NCBI GenBank assembly: GCA_025330725.1
Contig: JAIWND010000006.1
Coordinates: forward strand, 558,001-622,000
Length of the DNA: 64,000 nt
Source: Chlamydoabsidia padenii
Lineage: Eukaryota > Mucoromycota > Mucoromycetes > Mucorales > Cunninghamellaceae
Reading direction: 5' to 3'
Both the position numbers and the translations under genes were made by a program. The notes beneath the pieces are model-generated. The model saw only the letters and a list, made by a program, of their open reading frames with translations, did not search any database and was not told the DNA's origin. Of this stretch, positions 63,786 to 64,000 are shown one piece after another (position 1 is the first letter of the stretch; each line of letters starts with the position of its first letter).

Positions 63786-63804
63786 GTTGCAATTGGTTAG
63801 ACAT
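62172..63804 (-). CDS. C2H2 zinc-finger protein, Con7-like
   Basis: Exons 62683-63804 and 62172-62612 (complement) give 520 residues. A Gln-rich N-terminus and a long Ser/Thr/Pro-rich region lead to RPRRKYHEVERLYHCNYMGC and a C2H2 finger, CSKSYGTLNHLNAHVQMQDH, followed across the intron by GPKRHPSEFKELRKMWRKQK. The 'K(A/S)YGTLNHLNAHV...HG.KR.P.EFKE.RK.W' block is shared with Con7-type fungal regulators, which in Magnaporthe control conidiation and cell-wall genes such as chitin synthases. The C-terminus is Pro/His/Gln-rich. The start at 63804 directly opens the Gln-rich domain. An upstream in-frame ATG at 63894 would add a Phe-rich stretch read through poly-T and is unlikely. Confidence 0.82.
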
Positions 63805-64000
63805 ATAAAAATGGAAAGAGCGGTGTGGTAGAAAAAAAAAAAAAAAAAGAAAAGTAGAATGAAGAAAAGGAAAAAGGAAAAAGGCAGAATTCAACTCCCC
63901 TTTCTTTTTTTCTTACTTTGCGCTGTTTGAAAAACAGCAACTTAGCCTAAAATAGCGCGGGGTGTGATGTGGACCACCTAATCAATTTAGATTCAGCCAA
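63805..64000. promoter_or_regulatory. Upstream region of Con7-like gene
   Basis: An A-run at about 63831-63848 lies close upstream of the start codon, then a mixed stretch to the window end. It probably contains the leader and core promoter of the Con7-like gene. Confidence 0.4.

Noticed and set aside
63805..63894. Upstream in-frame ATG of the Con7-like gene at 63894
   Set aside because: The extension is mostly Phe read through poly-T leader sequence; the ATG at 63804 opens the Gln-rich protein start.

Overview
This window is nuclear DNA of an early-diverging filamentous fungus, most likely Mucoromycota and probably Mucorales; I infer the group but cannot name a genus. Genes are split by many short GT-AG introns with TACTAAC-like branch sites and T-rich 3' ends, intergenic DNA is A/T-rich with long homopolymers, and the gene set is eukaryotic housekeeping. 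All exon models below were built by hand: every junction was checked for splice signals and an unbroken reading frame.

Layout. 0-7.3 kb: a three-KH-domain RNA-binding protein, tRNA-Ala(AGC), a repeat zone resembling LTR remnants, the left arm of a 1.5 kb inverted repeat, then ribosomal protein genes eS1 and eS30. 7.5-16.6 kb: an 805-residue intronless orphan, about 4 kb without long ORFs but with convincing splice signals and a candidate small spliced gene, then a coiled-coil protein. 17.7-23.4 kb: COP9 signalosome subunit 8, tRNA-Glu(TTC), a WD40-type protein, and the right arm of the inverted repeat. 24-25 kb: a three-copy repeat. 25-36.2 kb: an ERK-type MAP kinase with an unusual T-H-Y activation motif, an ANCHR/ZFYVE19-like zinc-finger protein, IQGAP, and the PP2A scaffold subunit. 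39-51 kb: a bHLH-zipper factor, 6-pyruvoyltetrahydropterin synthase, ribosomal protein eL19, a DEP-DH-PH-CNH RhoGEF, and mannose-6-phosphate isomerase. 51.5-64 kb: a DHA1-type MFS transporter, acetyl-CoA carboxylase (2,220 residues), and a C2H2 factor resembling Con7.

How the genes relate. Several known roles converge on growth polarity and the cell wall: RhoGEF to Rho1, an Slt2-type MAP kinase, IQGAP at the actin ring, PP2A, mannose supply through PMI, and a Con7-like regulator. This is a functional theme rather than a proven cluster, because the genes lie on both strands with unrelated neighbours between them.

Most unusual. The two arms of the inverted repeat (3736-5226 and 21883-23352) each hide a three-exon gene for an unrecognised protein of about 112 residues; the left copy is cut short by a one-base insertion. 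Further small multi-exon genes are proposed at 12638-13103 and 36845-37165. The MAP kinase THY motif and the split start codon of eL19 also deserve attention.
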